Of a stretch of 64,000 bases of DNA, positions 63,711 through 64,000 are shown piece after piece. Within the stretch, counting starts at the first letter, position 1; every line of letters starts with the position of its first letter. The position numbers and the translations under genes are program-made. The stretch comes from Pomphorhynchus laevis (lineage: Eukaryota > Acanthocephala > Palaeacanthocephala > Echinorhynchida > Pomphorhynchidae). The stretch spans positions 283,411 through 347,410 of the forward strand of contig WNNJ02001595.1 in NCBI GenBank assembly GCA_012934845.2. The letters are read 5' to 3'. The notes below the pieces were generated by a model. That model had not been told where the DNA came from and searched no databases. It saw only the letters and a list, made by a program, of their open reading frames with translations.

Positions 63711-64000
63711 AAATACTGACATTTGAAGACTAAACATATATTACGACACTGTTTTTATGATAAAAAGTTGTTAACGCTTTTTCGATTTGAAATCTAATAA
63801 ATTAGAACTTTACACCAAGAGCTTCACTAATTAGCATATATTCTTAGCAAAAATGAGTGCTTGGAGCTTTTTCACATGTCGTAATTACTTAAAAATTTTT
63901 ATTTGTATAAATTGACGTTCAAATAGGTTTTCCGTACGGTTTTGTATTATTATATCGTTAGAATACAGTTACCTGCATTAATTAAAACACGGTAATTTAT
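63711..64000. repeat. Tandem array unit 6, cut by the window edge
   Basis: It repeats the first ~290 bp of units 4 and 5 nearly exactly and ends just before the tRNA-like segment. The array therefore continues to the right. Confidence 0.9.

Overview
The window looks like nuclear DNA of an invertebrate animal with a very AT-rich, repeat-filled genome. The evidence is a metazoan TAO-family protein kinase split by many canonical GT-AG introns, kinesin-3-like exon sequence, CR1-like and zinc-knuckle LINEs, Penelope-like retroelements and a type I hammerhead ribozyme. I cannot name the phylum. Gene density is low. The sequence gives no sign of bacterial, plastid or viral origin.

Layout. (1) 1-4.7 kb: a possible terminal exon on the minus strand, a 16-bp minisatellite, AT-rich DNA with long palindromes, and an old relative of the array sequence described below. 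(2) 4.76-23.64 kb, plus strand: thirteen exons of a TAO kinase (C-terminal part of the kinase domain plus the whole coiled-coil region, 769 residues). The exons for the first ~120 residues must lie left of the window. Its introns hold a Penelope-like RT, a LINE scrap, a fold-back element and several copies of an interspersed repeat. (3) 24-35 kb: LINE debris (a 3' RT tail, an endonuclease domain, two nearly identical ORF1-like reading frames), clustered short repeats, and one unrecognised single-exon gene (28832-29431). (4) 35.8-43.4 kb: one or two exons resembling the kinesin-3 stalk/tail, two further unrecognised reading frames (38347-39051 and 42987-43391), Penelope-like fragments and a perfect 36-bp inverted repeat. 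(5) 43.5-64 kb: a tandem array of composite ~2.8-3.2 kb units that runs off the right edge.

The array is the most unusual part. Each unit combines a tRNA-like A-box/B-box segment, a copy of the interspersed repeat, a conserved hairpin core that also occurs near 4.1 kb, and (in all complete units but the first) the 3' end of a LINE. A nearly full LINE of the same general type, with a duplicated and chimeric ORF1, sits inside the third unit. In the first unit the LINE-tail segment is absent. In its place lies a ~0.67 kb module with two ~210-bp direct repeats, each holding a minus-strand hammerhead ribozyme about 461 bp apart. One has an intact core and one has decayed. This resembles the tandem, ribozyme-bearing non-autonomous elements (retrozyme-like or Penelope pseudo-LTR units) known from animals.

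Only the TAO kinase is confidently a working host gene. The three unrecognised single-exon genes are plausible because of composition, start context or a poly(A) signal, but no function can be assigned from sequence alone.
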